Below, piece after piece: positions 33,784 to 43,971 of a stretch of 64,000 nucleotides of DNA. The translations under genes and the position numbers were made by a program. Position 1 is the first letter of the stretch. Each line of letters opens with the position of its first letter. Origin of the DNA: Ectocarpus siliculosus (Eukaryota; Sar; Phaeophyceae; Ectocarpales; Ectocarpaceae); assembly GCA_000310025.1 (NCBI GenBank), contig FN649749.1:3413769-3477768 (forward strand). Reading direction: 5' to 3'. The notes below the pieces were generated by a model. That model was not told the DNA's origin. It made no database searches and was given only the letters and a program-made list of their open reading frames with translations.

Positions 33784-36700
33784 TTACCCGCCAGGCGGTC
33801 CACGAGGTCCTCCTTGTGCGGGCCCCCCTCTCCCACCCCCACCCCTCCCCGGGACGCCGGGGCCCCACGGCTGCTGGCCTGGAATCGGCGGCCCGTATGG
33901 GTCGAACCGCGGCTCCATGTAGCCAGCCCTGCGATTTTTGTTTCCAAGTCGTGTGAAAGAAAAAAACGAAAAAAACACGGCACCAAATAGACGTGATTGA
34001 CACGACGACCAAACTGGGTCTTCGTATTTCGCTCGACAGATTGTGCAGGGTGCTCGGGAACACCCTGGCAAGGTTTAACGAGTCGTGGACCGACGAGGTC
34101 CCGCGGAATCAACCGGGCAGGTGCACAGGCACCGCTTCTACCAACCACTGGCTTCCGGTCATGTCATCATCAACAAACCCGCGACAACGACAAACGCAAC
34201 AACAACCTCCGCCATCAACGCACCCTCCGCCTCCGCCGAACATCGGGTGCCCGGGGCCAAGCAGCCCCCCCGGTCCTGGAAGCCCACCACCTCCACCACC
34301 AGCAGGACCACCGACACCGCTAGGAAACAGATCACCGCCAAAATCGCCGCCTCTCCCAGGGAGGAACGGGGTGGGGCCGACGCCGGGGGGGCCCGCGAAC
34401 CTGGATATCGGTGTATTTAGGGGGGGGGGGGCGGGGGGTGACGTGTATGTAGCTGTGGGACAAGCACACGATGTATTGAAGGTAAAAGGCAACAAACATG
34501 CGTCCAGCATGCAGAGGGTGTTGTGCAACCTAGTGGTAAAGAAGGGTCAAACGGCAGCGACGTCAACTCCTGGCCCTGATCATGCAAACTTCATCAGGGC
34601 GTAATTCGATCACGGAGGCATGGGCCAAGCAGTTGGGGGCCTACGGTATATGGGTAAAATCGAGATTGACCGCCTTGGACGGCGGTCCCCGTACAGCAAA
34701 CAGCAAACATCAAACAGCGAACAACAGTAGTCGTGTGATACTGTGCTGAGAAGGCCAGTGGGGTGGCAACGGGCGGTGGTGTAATCTTGTACTTAAACGC
34801 ATGCCGTATTCGATAGACTATTGACGTCGCATCCTTACAATGACGGGACGGGGCGATACTGTACGCCGAGTTTTCGCCGGCCCAGGCTAGTGCTGTACGT
34901 TTCACAAGGATGACCCAGAAGCTGAAAGTGTCATCATACTTGTGTTTGCTGCGCCAAGCAAGACATGCCAAGCGTTGATTGGGCATCCCCGCAAACCACA
35001 CATTTCACATTCGGCAGGCACAACGACATATACTTCGATCATTGGGAGCTTGTACCACACAACAGGCGCGCCACACACAGCGAACACGTCACTTCGTGCA
35101 TGATAGTACACTTTGTGGCAAAGGGGGTGGGGAGGGGGGGGGGAGTGTACTCATATTTTGGATGCCTCAGCGGTTAGACCATTGACCACGCGTCATCGAG
35201 AGTACCGAGCATTGTTCCCACAGGACTTATCTCCGACAGCCAATCGTTCCAATCTACTTGCCAAAGGCGACACAACAATGTTTTCCCCAGCCTATCTAGA
35301 GCGGGGGGGGGAGGGGTCAAACATACGGCGTAGACCCCCCAACAAAATCTCTCTCTACAGTACCTCGGAGGGCCAACCCTGAGTGGATCGTCGTCTTCAG
35401 CAGCAGTGCCCGGTATCGCCGGCCGGGGTTTCCCAGACGTGGACGGCGAAAAATTCCGGTCGGGGGCGGGGACGGTTTCGCCCCCCGCCGGTTGCGGCGG
35501 CGGTGCGACAACCGGAGGCGCGATGTGGGCCAGGACTTCCCGGCGGAAAACGGAGAAGAGCGTCTGCTCGGGCGCAAGCGGTGCACACAGAAAAAGCAAG
35601 TAGGGGGGGGGTTGGGCTCTGGAAGGACGACCTTCGCGATAATTTACGTTTACTCTACTGGTACGAAATAGAGAAGGGGGGGTTCGCATCCCTCACCGTA
35701 ACCCTGCCCTGCAACACCACCCCGTCCCACTAAAACTACGATTAAATGTCCTCGTGAAGGCTACTGCTTTGGAAGCGGTGAGGGAAGGGATGCCAGTCGT
35801 TTCAGCCACGTCACCACCAAGAATGGGCTGCTGATTCATACTCACAGGTGTTCCTGGAAACCAGGTATGTAAGCAATCACAACCGCTGACACGAATGATG
35901 GCCTTGCCCCACCGCCGTTTTGGGGCACCGTGTCTGAAAAAGGTCATCACCCTCGCCCCCGACATACACAAGAGCTCTGAACACGAAGACTGGACCCTGT
36001 CGTCGTCCAACCTCTGCCGCATTCCCTTCTGCTGGAGGAGTCCCCCAACGAGTAGGGGGCGTTTTCGACTTATTATCCCGCTTTTAAACATCTGGCTTCG
36101 TTCTCATTGGTCAGACGAAAATGTAGATGCGGCCGAACAGTAACTAAAATGAACCGCACGCCCGCACACACGCTTCTGTCGTTATTCCCGACAGTAGCTC
36201 AGCCCCACCCTCATGGGGTCCCAGATCATAGCCTTTTGAATCATTTTCTCTATTCAGTCGCGCTAAGTATGACGCAGTTTCGTTGGCCAGCCGGCCATCG
36301 CAGTCGACGCTAATAACAAAGACATACACACACACAAAACACCTACCTCGAAAAAGCCCTCCGATTCAAAGAACTTCGGCCCGCACCGCTCCAGGGGCTC
36401 GAGATCAACATCCGCCGACTGTATCTCCCCGCCCTTCTCCCCGAGGAAGAACTGCGCCGGACCCCCCCCTGCGACGGCCTTGAAGAGGTACACCTTTCCT
36501 GTGCGGTCTGGGCGGCGGTAACGGAAGGATACCGCTGACGGGTCTGCGTCCCTGTTCGAGCCAAGCCGAGTGCAAGAGAGAGAGAGTGGTTTGCGTGGTA
36601 CCGAAGGGCCGTGCGGGGCGCCGCAGCGTAAGGTAAGCGTGCGTACGGGACGCACGGTAGTAGATTTGATGGCGGCGGTACGAGAGGGGGGGGCAGGGGG

Positions 36701-37406
36701 GTCGGAGGCGGGGTAAGAATGGACTGGATATCCATGCATGGCCATCAGAAGGCGTTGTCGTGGGCATGCCGTTGGAAACAAAACTTTCAGCAAGTCCGGT
36801 GATACGGAAAGAGCTGGGGGTGTTTACTTTCAATGCGAACCGCGGAGCGCTGTTGCTACTGCTGTGGTTGCTAAGGGGCACGCTCTCGCACCCTGGAACC
36901 GGGCACGAACAGATAGGGGAGTGGGAGGAGGGGGACGTGCTCATGTTTTTCGTTTTGCATGCCTTTGCGGTTAGACCATTGACCACGCGTCCTCGAGAGG
37001 ACGGAGCAGGGCGGGGGAGGGGGGAGTGCTCATAGTCGTGCATGCCGTAGTCGTTTGACCATTGACCTCGCATCCCTACAAACCCGGGATGGAGCACGCC
37101 GGGTTCTCACCGGACCAGCAGCAGGGCGGGGGAGGGGGGGTTCCCTGTCTAGATACATGTAACCACTTCTTCCAAGTATATACAGTAGGGTGTAGTGTGG
37201 TGTGGTGTGGCGGATGGATCAAGTAACGGCTTCTCACCAGCGGTCGGGCACGAGCTTCTCTTGAGGGACGTCCCTCACGGGGGCCGCGAAGCCCTTGATG
37301 GCTCCCGCCTTGTCGTCCTGCCCGGTGCACACGAACCCTTCCGTTACCAGAAGGCAGTGCAGGGCCAGCGCCGAGGCGTGCAGGGCGGACTTCGGAGTCA
37401 CCCGGG
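33784..37406 (-). CDS. PI31/PSMF1-like proteasome regulator
   Basis: Exons in reading order: 37238-37406, 36347-36551, 35364-35563, 34224-34400, 33784-33928 (TAA at 33784-33786... low end). Junction phases are 2, 0, 2, 2 and all join in frame, giving about 297 residues, near the usual 270-300. The N-terminal fold is recognisable: LALHCLLVTEGFVCTG, then VSFRYRRPDRTGKVYLF and the strand FKAVAGGGPAQFFL (PI31 N-terminal FP domain, which mediates dimers and F-box protein binding). A Pro-rich linker leads to DDPLRVGPPR, GGDFGGDLFPSG and PRFDPYGPP, the PI31 C-terminal signature, followed by a Gly/Pro-rich tail that in the family contacts the 20S core. PI31 inhibits 20S proteasomes in vitro and acts in assembly and transport of proteasomes in vivo. 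The first residues and the start codon are missing; the first exon's acceptor could also be at 37385-37390. Introns carry SINE-like repeats. Confidence 0.78.
34797..34890 (+). mobile_element. SINE-like repeat, diverged copy
   Basis: Blocks atgccgtattcgatagacta, ttgacgtcgcatccttacaa and cgccgagttttcgccgg correspond to atgccgtagtcgtttgacca, ttgacctcgcatccctacaa and cgccgggttctcaccgg at 37043-37120. It lies in an intron of the PI31-like gene. Confidence 0.55.
36955..37135 (+). mobile_element. Two head-to-tail SINE-like copies
   Basis: A first partial copy (gcctttgcggttagaccatt, gaccacgcgtcctcgagag) is followed by a fuller one (catgccgtagtcgtttgacc, attgacctcgcatccctaca, ggagcacgccgggttctcac). 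The partial form also occurs at about 35164-35205. The ggttagaccattga and gggttctcacc blocks look like decayed tRNA boxes A and B. All lie in introns of the PI31-like gene. Confidence 0.55.
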
Positions 37407-37600
37407 CTTGGTAGGCCTATTCATGTTGGGGGGGGTTAAGGTGTAGCACACAACATCAAACATCACAGCCGGCAGATATGGCGTGCGAGCGGACTTGAGT
37501 GTCACGCGGGCTCAGCACGCCTATTGACGGAGGGGGGGCGGGAGGGGCGGAGATGGGGGGTTCAGGTGTGCCTACAACGTCAACCAAAACTCATAGCCAG
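37366..37600. repeat. Duplication spanning an exon-intron boundary
   Basis: The segment around the first PI31-like exon's acceptor (about 37374-37480: gcgtgcagggcggacttcgg, tcacccgggcttggtaggcc, tattcatgttgggggg) is repeated imperfectly at about 37481-37600 (gcgtgcgagcggacttgagt, tcacgcgggctcagcacgcc, tattgacggagggggg). The second copy lies upstream in the intron and carries a decoy-like acceptor. Confidence 0.65.
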
Positions 37601-38018
37601 GAAATGTGTCGCGAGGAGGTGGTATCCTTACCAAGCAGGTTGTCGCGGCAGCAAGTGTTTCGATACCGCAAGCAACGACTTCATTCAAGGAGAGGACACA
37701 GCATCATACCGTCGAGGGCTCCATATTTTTTGTTCTTGTTTTCCATCACTTTGAATCAGCGCTTACAGCATTTCTGCCGAGGACTCCATGGAGAGCGAAA
37801 TAAGCCAATAGGAGACGGTTCAAACCTTTGCCTTCGCCACCTCAAGCACTGCTGCGTGTGAGTGCATGTATTGCGCGACAAAGCAGGGCAAGCCGCTCTT
37901 TTGACTTAACCCAACCCCCCGCCATCATCGAGCCTGGACTGACAGCAGTGCGAATCAGCAAGGCAGAGGAAAAGCAGGGCAAGGAAAGCAAGCAAGTGGT
38001 CCTGGCGAAAAAACACAC

Positions 38019-38342
38019 CTTGCTGAGGACGACTCCCGTCCCCGAATCGCTAGGCGTGAAGCTTCCCTCTCCTCCGGCTGCCGATCCTGATGCCGACGTC
38101 GCCTGTGGAAGGGGGTCATTATCATCAGCATCATCAGCACCAGCAGGATCAGCATGATGTTCATCAACAACATCAACATCAGCGACAACAACAACAGCAA
38201 CAGCAAAAACGGCGGTTAGAAAGATGGCGGGTGCCAAGGGGGTGTGCGCGCGTGTGTGTCTCTCTTCTCGTCTTCGTCTCCCACCGCGTGACTTGTCTTA
38301 TCAATCTGGCTGTCTCTGTCTCTCTGTGTAACGGTGTGTGGG

Positions 38343-38396
<54 letters not shown>

Positions 38397-38708
38397 CCCA
38401 CCATGTGATTTGTCTTATCTGTCTATCTATCAATCAATCTATCTATCTACTTGTCAAATCAATCTATCTATCTGTCACCCTCACCGTCATCGCCGGTACC
38501 GCTCGGACTCCTCCCTGCTCTGCGCCACCACCACCACCACCACCGGCACTACCACCGCTGCTGGACCGTAGGTGCCCCCAAAGCTGAGATTGCACCTCAG
38601 TGTCGATCCCCTGGAGCGCCTCCTCAAGCCGCCGCTTCACTAGCCCCGGCGGCAACCGGGAAACAGAGGCACTGGCGGTTTCAAGGTGCCCCCTCGAGGC
38701 CTCCAGCT
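38019..38708 (-). CDS. Two unassigned exons, coiled-coil-like
   Basis: Exon 38485-38708 has acceptor tcatcgcag and donor gtgagg. It encodes a helical segment with heptad character (LEASRGHLETASASVSRL, then GLVKRRLEEALQGIDTEVQ) followed by a Gly run. Exon 38019-38102 joins in phase 0 and encodes SASGSAAGGEGSFTPSDSG and GVVLSK before a gtgtgt donor. They lie just upstream of the PI31-like gene on the same strand and could be its N-terminal extension or a separate small gene. Neither a start codon nor a link to 37406 was found. Confidence 0.4.
38338..38395. repeat. CT microsatellite
   Basis: A (tc)n run with minor interruptions, in the intron between the two unassigned minus-strand exons. (tatc)n-like sequence follows to about 38475. 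Confidence 0.9.
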
Positions 38709-40563
38709 CTGCGATGACAGGGGGGCCACCGGTGGTGAAAGGGGCGGGTTGGATGTTGTTGTTGTTGCTGTTGTTGGGGTTCTTTCAAGTGAGAACATGG
38801 TGAGTGGCGATGCGTACCTGCCGGAAACTTGATGGCCTACCATGCAGCTTGGGTTGGTGAAATAATTGTTAAAAAAAATGTTTACGTTCGCGCGCCAATG
38901 AGCGGACAGCAAGTTTAGGGAAACCTGCCTCGAGAGTCAGTCTTGTCTACAAACTTGCACCATTTCTTGCGCTCGAAATCAACATGCTTATTTAGAAGCA
39001 ACCTGTGCAGTAAGTCGGGGCTCTGAACGCTTTGCGCGGACGGAGAATGCCAACACGTGTGGCAAGTTTGGCCCCCCCTGGAGTGTGCTCTGTCATCTGA
39101 TCTATAGAAAGTCTAATGGTTTGATTTCGGCTTCTATAGATCCCGCTGAAATCGACGGTTTTTTGTGTCTATACATTGACCTCGATTCGCGGATGGAGAA
39201 TACCAACACGCGTGGCAATTTTGCCCCCCCCCTGGAATGTGCTCTGTCACCTGATCCCGCTGTAGATATACTGCTCATTGTGCCTAAAGTACAACCATCG
39301 TCGAGGTGCGCGTGTACTGCATGTGCCAGTGTCAAAGGTACGTTGGATACACACACCGTTTTGACCTGACAGCGCAGCAAGAGAGAAGCAGCGAGGACAT
39401 CCAAAGGATCGCGGCTCACTGCTGCTGCTACTGCAGGACAGGCAGGCAGGCACACAACGGCCACAAACGAAAACTTTGTCGCAGCAGTCGTTTCACGCCA
39501 CCCTATCCCTAAACCCTAAAATTGCAACCTTTCTCCTGCCCTCGATCATGTTCCGCCCCACCATCAGCGAAGAACGACGAACATAGGCCGCGCTCGAGAT
39601 TGCACCCGAGCGCTTGGGGGCTTTCTGTTTATGTAGGGGCGTACACAGCGTCGACACAGCTTTAGGTTCGAAGAGATACCAGAGGGGGGGGGCGTGATGG
39701 GATAAGTCCGGACACCAACAGCCTGAGAAGAACACACGCAGCAGCCGTTCAGCGACGGCTGGGCACACACGAACGGACCATACCTTCGTTGCCCTTGCTC
39801 GACACAACTCAAGCGTTTCCTTCGGCTGCTGGATGTTATGATGCTATGTCTATCGGGGATCAGTTGCTGGCACGCGCGCAGCCGTGTGACGTTTTGCGAA
39901 AGCCCCCAACAAACGGCGTGTGTTCGAAACAAGTGGTCGCTCAAGCTCTGAGACATTCCACGTTCAGGACCGGTCCCAGGAACGCTGCTCAAGTTACCGT
40001 GTTACACATCACGTTACGACTTCAATTTCAACAGCGATACGATCAGACACGAGCAGAGCCATCACACGGAGGTGCTACAATAACAGGATTTAGTGCACGC
40101 CTCTCCCCTGCCATCGCGTGTCAACTGCCGACGTGTCAATGAGTCAATACCAGAGTCATCAAGGAGCCAGCAGGGACAATCTCCGCAACCCTACTAAAAA
40201 AATAACTTCATACAGCGAACTATACTTCATCATGGCATAGAACCACGCCGTTCCCATACCTTCAGCGGAGAGCAATGGAGATGACGACTCAGCCATCTTG
40301 AACTAGCGTCTCGTCACGTTGCGTGGCAGGGACTGCTGTGTCTGGTATTTGAGCCGCTGAAAGTGCAAGTGTGGTGTTTGAGTTTGGCGAGGGGGGCTCA
40401 AGATTGTCTCACCAATTTTCGCGCGATACTGCTTTACGGCGTGGATTCCCAGCTGCGTGTTCATTTTGAGTAAGAAGAGAGACAGGAGACAGGAGACGCA
40501 CGTTCGTCACACGCATCTTACATCGCACGTAACGGAAATTAAACCCAGCTCGCGCGTCCGCTT
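38709..40563. other. Intergenic, no gene recognised
   Basis: Between the minus-strand exons ending at 38708 and the POT start at 40564. A duplicated phrase occurs at about 39043-39083 and 39194-39248 (ggagaatgccaacacgtgtg then gcaagtttggcc; ggagaataccaacacgcgtg then gcaattttgcc, each followed by tggagtgtgctctgtc or its variant), a direct repeat with a 150-base period. Nothing else is supported. Confidence 0.4.
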
Positions 40564-42694
40564 ATGTTCGGCGCTGCTGTGCGCAGTGGGAAGGCCGCGA
40601 TGCGGCTCACGAGACCGGACGACACAGACTACCAGGCCATGCTGGACGGAGAGGCAGGAGTAGTAGAGCCTCACCAGCAGCAGGCATCGATAATCCGCCG
40701 CAATGATGCAGCAGCAGCAGCAGCGGCCTCCTCTGCTGCTGGCGGACCGGCGGACCCAGCAGCAGCAGACGGGGCGGGGGCGGATAAGGGGAGGAAGTCG
40801 AAGCTCTACAGCGTGGCCGGGTACATCATCGTGACGGAGTTCTGCGAGAGGCTCGCGTACTACGGCTTCTCAGGTAGCCCGCTTCTTGTGTGTTCGTGTT
40901 CGTTTGCGCGCGGCGACACGGCCCACAACACACATTTTTCTTTATTTATTTCTCGGGTGCACTCGTGGGTGTGACTCGAGACTCGAGACCGCCAGGGGGG
41001 CTCTACTGCCGTAGCTAGAGGTCGACGATCAAGTGCTGCCTGCTGTTGGCGTTGTTGTTCAACAGCAACAAGGGTATGCATATGAATGTGAAATAGCGAA
41101 CACACAGATCTCTTTTTTTTTTGTCTCTCTTGTTTGCAGTACAAGTAAAACGGCGGTTCGAAGGCAAACACGTCTCTGCTGCTTGTAGTGTCACAAACCA
41201 GCACGTGTAAACAACAACAACACATTTTTTGCGCTGGTCATGACATATGAAAGCATTCTGATAGACAAATGTGTTTCTCGTCAACCCATCCTCGTTTGCA
41301 AAGCCGAGGAACCACTCACATGCTGTACCTACACGGCTTGATGAGGGTACGCATGGCGTTTGGCAAGTTGAGGTTCACAGAACCCGTGTTTTTTCGAATT
41401 CAAATTCTGATTCTTTGGGCCCTTCACCTGCGCATCAATCACATTCAGCAGTAGCATATGCATACGAACACCAGTTCGTTGACATCAATAACCCGCACAC
41501 AATGCTTGAGCGCACAAATCCGTACATGCATCTCACGCACAACCCATGGACATGCATGCAAGCCGTGTAAGATCGTCATCTTCCGCGCACAGCCCACTCG
41601 CCTCAACATACATACCGTATGCGACACAAGATAACACACCCCCTGGACCGATTTTCAAAGCTCGATTACGCCACGAAGAACATGCGTAAACGAAACGATA
41701 CATTTTCGGAAAGCTCTCGACAAGGCGGCTTCGACGATGTCGTTTTCGGCCCTGTGAATCTCTCTGCTGTCGACAAATCGAGCTTTGAAAATCGGTCCAG
41801 GGGGTGTGTCATCTTGTGTCGTATACGGTATGCCACTAATGCCAATGCGTCGTGCTGTCGCTTGGCATCAGACGTATGCAGCAGTACTGCTGTAACCGTG
41901 TTTTGTTTTGGTTTTCTTCCCGAGCACGGGGCTGTCTGGCCAGTCTGGAGCGGAAGTCTGTAGCTATTTTCTGTTACAGCAGCAGATACATACACTGGAC
42001 GACTAGACTACAATGTACCCGTTGGAAATATTCGACACCAGTCTATCCATGTCGAAGGCAGTGTTGCAGTCTCCAACAGCAGTACAATATAATGCTAGTG
42101 AGTTTGGAAAGAAACCCGTTGGATAGACGTATGCATACTTTCAAGCAGCATGCACACGTGACAGCAGCAGTACAATATTGAACCGCCTTCGCGCGATTAA
42201 TGAGTTGATGGGGATAGAGAACAGTTAGGGGGGACGCAGACCGTATCCCTAACCCTGAGCCAACTTCCCCTATTGTATGTTTTATCCATCATCTTTACAT
42301 GCTACGAAAAACCCTCCTAAAGTTTCTGTTATATATTTCATATTTCGTATCATTTGTGATGACTTTTTATTTCCGAACGGTGCACCTTTTGGGTGTTCGT
42401 TGACCTGCTGTGACCACGGTAAGGTCTCCGCGTGTCGTCTGGACGTGAAGACAACAACGGCACCAACTCACAACATCGTTCGAGTTGGGCACCAGTCTAC
42501 GTATACCTCGGCGTATGTTTTTTTTTTTTTTCTCTCCTAACCAAGTCTGGACACTTGTACAGGGTCCCTTGTGCTACTCTTCGAGAAGGAGCTCGGGTAC
42601 ACCAACGCTGAGTCCGACACCCAGTTCGCCCTCTGGTCCGGCGTGTGCTACGTCATGCCCCTGTTCGGCGGCTGGATCGCCGATAGCTACCTGG
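40564..42694 (+). CDS. POT/PTR-family peptide transporter, first two exons only
   Basis: Exon 1 is 40564-40873: ATG, acidic and poly-Ala N-terminus, then YSVAGYIIVTEFCERLAYYG. Exon 2 is 42563-42694: SLVLLFEKELGYTNAES, then WSGVCYVMPLFGGWIADSYLG. The junction is phase 1 with gtagcc and cttgtacag, and exon 2 ends with a good gtgagt donor. The EFCER.AYYG and LFGGWIADSY.G segments are the first two membrane helices of proton-coupled oligopeptide/nitrate transporters, with the proton-coupling ExxER motif (E-F-C-E-R) intact. A full protein has 12 helices and about 550-600 residues; only about 147 are present. No later exon was found on this strand before the opposite-strand kinesin. The gene is therefore truncated, interrupted by mobile DNA, or has an enormous intron. 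The intron between the exons holds a near-perfect MITE. Confidence 0.72.
41611..41832. mobile_element. MITE with 54-bp near-perfect terminal inverted repeats
   Basis: The left end, from cataccgtatgcgacacaag to ttttcaaagctcgatt, and the right end, from aatcgagctttgaaaatcgg to cgtatacggtatg, are reverse complements over more than 50 bases with about two mismatches. The interior (aaacgatacattttcggaaa then ctcgacaagg) is the inverse of the interior at 2300-2360. The element is non-coding, about 222 bp, in intron 1 of the POT gene. Confidence 0.85.
42215..42310 (+). repeat. Dispersed repeat with telomere-like block, second copy
   Basis: Second member of the family at 32890-32990: acgcagaccgtatccctaac, gagccaacttcccc and ttatccatcat. 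It lies shortly before exon 2 of the POT gene. Confidence 0.55.
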
Positions 42695-42904
42695 GTGAGT
42701 CAGCCGAATCGCAGAGTTCTCTACGTACTGGTAGGCGCTGAACGCAGTTTTTATGATGCTGGTCGTTCGGCTCTCGCTATTCGCGTGACATCGGGAGCAA
42801 GTATGTCGCCACTTTTCAGCAAGAAGAATAACTTGAGGATTCTGACTTAAGCGGCGTTCAGTTTATGCATACCTTTTCCCGTTTTGGGAGGGATGCGGGG
42901 TCAA

Positions 42905-43635
42905 CGGTTTCACACCCTGGACAATAGACCATGAATGTTCTATTGTTGCAACAATAGATCGCGGGGAGAAATATCGACAACCATTATCAGCTACAATAGA
43001 TATCAGGAGGTTCCATTGACATACATTATCATCGACAATAGAAATTGCAAAAGTAATGTCAATGTCTATTGCTATCGACAATGGCCTGAAGGAGCTTCTA
43101 TCGATGTCCATGGCGAGCAATAATGGGCTATAGGGGTTTCTTTCAATGCCCATTGCGAATAACAATGGGCTAAGGGAGTTTCTATCGATGTCCACTGCAA
43201 ACGACAATGGACTGAAGGAGTTTCTATCAATGTCCACTGCAAGCAGCAATGGGCTGGAGGGGTTTCTTTCAATGCCCATTGCGAACAACAATGGACTCAA
43301 GGAGTTTCTATCGATGTCCACTGCAAACGACAATGGACTGGAGGGGTTTCTATCGATGCCGATTGCGAACAACAATGGACTCAAGGAGTTTCTATCGATG
43401 TCCACTGCAAACGACAATGGACTCATGGAGTTTCTATCGATGTCCACTGCAAACGACAATGGACTGAAGGAGTTTCTATCAATGTCCACTGCAGGCAACA
43501 ATGGGCTAGAGGGGTTTCTATCGATGCCAGCGACAATGTCGGTTGCGGCATTTAATGGTCTGGAGTATGCCATAGAACAGCAGTGCACAAGCTGGGCTAC
43601 ACAGCAGCAGTTTTCCACACCCTGGACAAGACACC
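42905..43635. repeat. 63-bp satellite array flanked by a direct repeat
   Basis: From about 43080 to 43540 a 63-base unit (aagggagtttctatcgatgt, ccactgcaaacgacaatggg and variants) repeats about seven times. The region 42930-43080 is a more degenerate version built on caatag and ctattg words. It is bounded by cacaccctggacaatagacc (about 42911) and cacaccctggacaagacacc (about 43617) in the same orientation. Period divisible by three leaves long open frames on both strands (up to 251 codons) that are pure repeat translations. Confidence 0.85.
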
Positions 43636-43971
43636 ATCATCGACACATGGTTTCGTAACGTACTCTCGCGTGTATTAATCGATTCTCTCGTTGCAACTTA
43701 GCCACATGACTTGTGGCTGCTGCTGCTGTACCGACCAAGTACCCTGGTCATTTGGCAACGCGCTTCGCCCCACTCGACGCCGTTCGCAGCAACAAAGAGG
43801 TCGAAAAAAATCGTTAATCGCTTTGATCTCTGGGCTACACACTTCTCCGGCTGCCCAACGCATCCCATCTCTGCACCTCTCGGGGGCGGGGGGGGAATCG
43901 TTTCGCAACCCTGGAGAAATACCCCCCGCACGGTTGTGATGTAGTTGATACTGTTGCCAGCCATAGTTTCT

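Noticed and set aside
42863-43618. 251-codon minus and 170-codon plus open frames
   Set aside because: Both are translations of the 63-bp satellite, whose period divisible by three keeps frames open.
42905-43635. CRISPR-like array
   Set aside because: The units are contiguous 63-bp tandem copies without distinct spacers, in a eukaryotic intron-rich setting.
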